From: Acidimicrobiaceae bacterium
GTDB taxonomy: Bacteria > Actinomycetota > Acidimicrobiia > Acidimicrobiales > Aldehydirespiratoraceae
Length of the DNA stretch: 51,388 bases
NCBI GenBank assembly: GCA_009835735.1
Contig: VXWX01000149.1
Span: 1-51,388, forward strand
Direction of reading: 5' to 3'
The translations under genes and the position numbers were made by a program. The notes beneath the pieces were generated by a model. The model saw only the letters and a program-made list of their open reading frames with translations. It made no database searches and had not been told where the DNA came from. Below, one piece after another: positions 50,031 through 51,388 of the stretch (position 1 is its first letter; the number at the start of each line of letters is the position of its first letter).

Positions 50031-51388
50031 TCACGGTAGCCCGTCGTCCGGCCGGGGTGGACTCCAGAAGGACACGTCGGAGGGCCCGAGGCTCGTCATG
50101 GCACCCGCACTGCCGAGACGAGCAACTGCGGTGATGCCGCCGTCGACAGTGTTGGCGCCGAAGGTGATCGCATCGCTGCCGGGCGACCAGAGGCGCGGCG
50201 TCTCGTTGTACTGGTCCGCGAACCACAGGTAGTCGCGGAAGAAGGTCTCGGTGGGGGCGAACCGGGCGAGTTCGTAGGACTGCTGCCCGTCCCAGATGTG
50301 CCAGGACATTTCGATGCTGTCGGGTTCGTCCGTGCCGGCTGCGATCAGGAGGTGGCGACCGTCCGGGCTCCACTCGAGCCAGAGCCCGATCCGGTCGAGG
50401 ACGGTGAGACGCTCGCCTGTGGCGAGGTCGACGATCTGCACGGAGCCGGTCGGGACGCCGGTCTCCGGCCCGGTGGGCGAGATCGAGGCTGTCTCGAAGC
50501 CGTCGCCGGCAAGGGCCGGCCGCTCGGGTGATGCTGCTGAGATGGCGGCGCGGTCTCCGGAGGGGTGGACCGCCAGCATCGTGTACAGGCCTACAGGCCC
50601 GAGTTCGGTGATGTCGCCGGTGTCGGCGCTGCGGCGCAACAGCTGCGGGTCGGTGGTGGACCTCCGGTCCAGGAGTTCCTGCTCCCCGGCGTCGGCAGGG
50701 GCCTGTCCATAGGAGTCGACGTAGAGAAAATCCTGCGTCCCCGGCACCCAGGCCGGAGCCAGGAAATCAACGCCGACCAGGCCGTAGTCGCTGTGATCTC
50801 GAGGCGAGTCGACGTCGTTGACGAGCGTCAGCCGGTGTCCGCTGTGCACCAGCAGCCGGCGCCCGCCGGGCTCCCACGCGACGTACATGCTCTGGCCCGA
50901 GAGCCACACGTCCGAGGCGGGCGCGCCCGTCTCGTCCAGTATGAAGGCCGCGGTGCCGCCCGTCTGACTCGGCCCCAATGCGACCAGCCGGGAGCCGTCG
51001 TAGCTCCAGGAGTAGAAGAAGTAGGGCCTGCTGGTCGGCGCGGTGGCGATGTCGCCGGTGGCGATGTCGACCACGGCGATCTGGGAGACGCCGGTGGCCG
51101 GATGGATAAGGGTCGCAGCCAGACGAAGACCGTCGCGCGACCATGTGGGCTGGGTAACGATGTGGTCCGGGCCCAGCACGCCCACGACCTCGCCGCTCGG
51201 GTCCAGGAGCCGCAGGCCGAGCGGGCCCGCGGCCGCGATCAGACCGCCGTGTAGAGACCCTGCAGTGGATCCCTCACCGTCGGTGGCCGGCTCTGCTGGG
51301 CTTTCGTCGGCTGGAGCAGGCTCTGCGGACGGTAGGAGTGCGGTGGGCGGTGCCGTGAAGCTCGGGTCCCCGGCCAGCGGATCGGTCT
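50031..51388 (-). CDS. TolB-like beta-propeller protein, 5' end outside the window
   Basis: The frame is open to the window edge, giving about 452 codons with no start inside that is needed. The first ~50 visible residues are a Pro/Ala/Glu/Ser-rich linker. After that at least five WD40-like/TolB blade signatures follow, of the type WSxDGxxL (for example WSRDGLRLAA, WSYDGSRLVA, WSPDGRHLLI). Such proteins are usually extracytoplasmic binding scaffolds; the missing N-terminus may hold a signal or membrane anchor. It ends at TGA 50031, next to the creatininase-family start, so the two may be coexpressed. Confidence 0.8.
   Translation of the reverse strand, partial: TDPLAGDPSFTAPPTALLPSAEPAPADESPAEPATDGEGSTAGSLHGGLIAAAGPLGLRLLDPSGEVVGVLGPDHIVTQPTWSRDGLRLAATLIHPATGVSQIAVVDIATGDIATAPTSRPYFFYSWSYDGSRLVALGPSQTGGTAAFILDETGAPASDVWLSGQSMYVAWEPGGRRLLVHSGHRLTLVNDVDSPRDHSDYGLVGVDFLAPAWVPGTQDFLYVDSYGQAPADAGEQELLDRRSTTDPQLLRRSADTGDITELGPVGLYTMLAVHPSGDRAAISAASPERPALAGDGFETASISPTGPETGVPTGSVQIVDLATGERLTVLDRIGLWLEWSPDGRHLLIAAGTDEPDSIEMSWHIWDGQQSYELARFAPTETFFRDYLWFADQYNETPRLWSPGSDAITFGANTVDGGITAVARLGSAGAMTSLGPSDVSFWSPPRPDDGLP

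Noticed and set aside
1-51388. tRNA, rRNA, CRISPR array, prophage or transposase
   Set aside because: Gaps are short and none shows cloverleaf, regular spacer-repeat pattern or integrase/transposase coding.

Overview
The window is GC-rich, gene-dense bacterial chromosome with frequent GTG/TTG starts and 1-8 base gene overlaps. A split cytochrome b, a NuoG without the N7 cluster, a second nuo cluster and long Ala/Asp/Glu-rich protein tails suggest a high-GC actinobacterium, possibly of class Acidimicrobiia. The lineage is inferred from gene content and style, not from a marker gene. No rRNA, tRNA, CRISPR array or transposase gene was seen, and no gap between genes exceeds about 225 bases.

Region 1 (1-19.5 kb, + strand) is one respiratory operon. 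It holds a cytochrome bc-type quinol oxidation module (end of cytochrome b, cytochrome b C-terminal subunit, Rieske protein, membrane-bound diheme cytochrome c, unknown membrane protein) and then a complete 14-gene nuoA-N for NADH:quinone oxidoreductase. The only sizeable gap in nuo (nuoD-nuoE, 163 bases) is filled with direct repeats and a long stem-loop.

Region 2 (19.5-24.4 kb) holds a LigA-like small subunit and a convergent LigB-like extradiol dioxygenase, a phytanoyl-CoA dioxygenase-family gene divergent from ligB across a 15-bp palindrome, a CPA2-type cation:proton antiporter with CBS domains, a STAS-domain protein and a small membrane protein.

Region 3 (24.4-36.1 kb, + strand) is a second, 11-subunit complex I operon (nuoABCDHIJKLMN, no nuoEFG), followed directly by a midA/NDUFAF7-type methyltransferase gene. 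NuoD of this copy lacks two of the three residues of the canonical quinone-site His-Asp-Tyr triad, and its NuoH lacks several conserved charged residues. It does keep the arginine that NDUFAF7 methylates in mitochondria, a residue that is Thr in the 14-subunit copy. I consider this the most interesting system in the window.

Region 4 (36.1-38.8 kb, - strand) encodes a cytochrome P450, a 3-hydroxyisobutyrate-dehydrogenase-family enzyme and a carboxymuconolactone-decarboxylase-family protein.

Region 5 (38.9-49.1 kb) looks like a carnitine/betaine island: an L-carnitine dehydrogenase-thioesterase fusion, an acyl-CoA dehydrogenase, an ADP-forming acyl-CoA ligase and a CaiD-like hydratase on +; a fused double ProW permease and ProV ATPase on -; and a substrate-binding lipoprotein with a long Ala-rich stalk on +. 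Region 6 (49.2-51.4 kb, -) has a creatininase-family hydrolase and a truncated TolB-like beta-propeller gene.

A short dispersed repeat (core CGGCCCGTGAGCG..., 5' arm CTAGAGGCCGAG) recurs in the gaps of regions 3-5 and often begins exactly on the TAG stop codon of the preceding gene.
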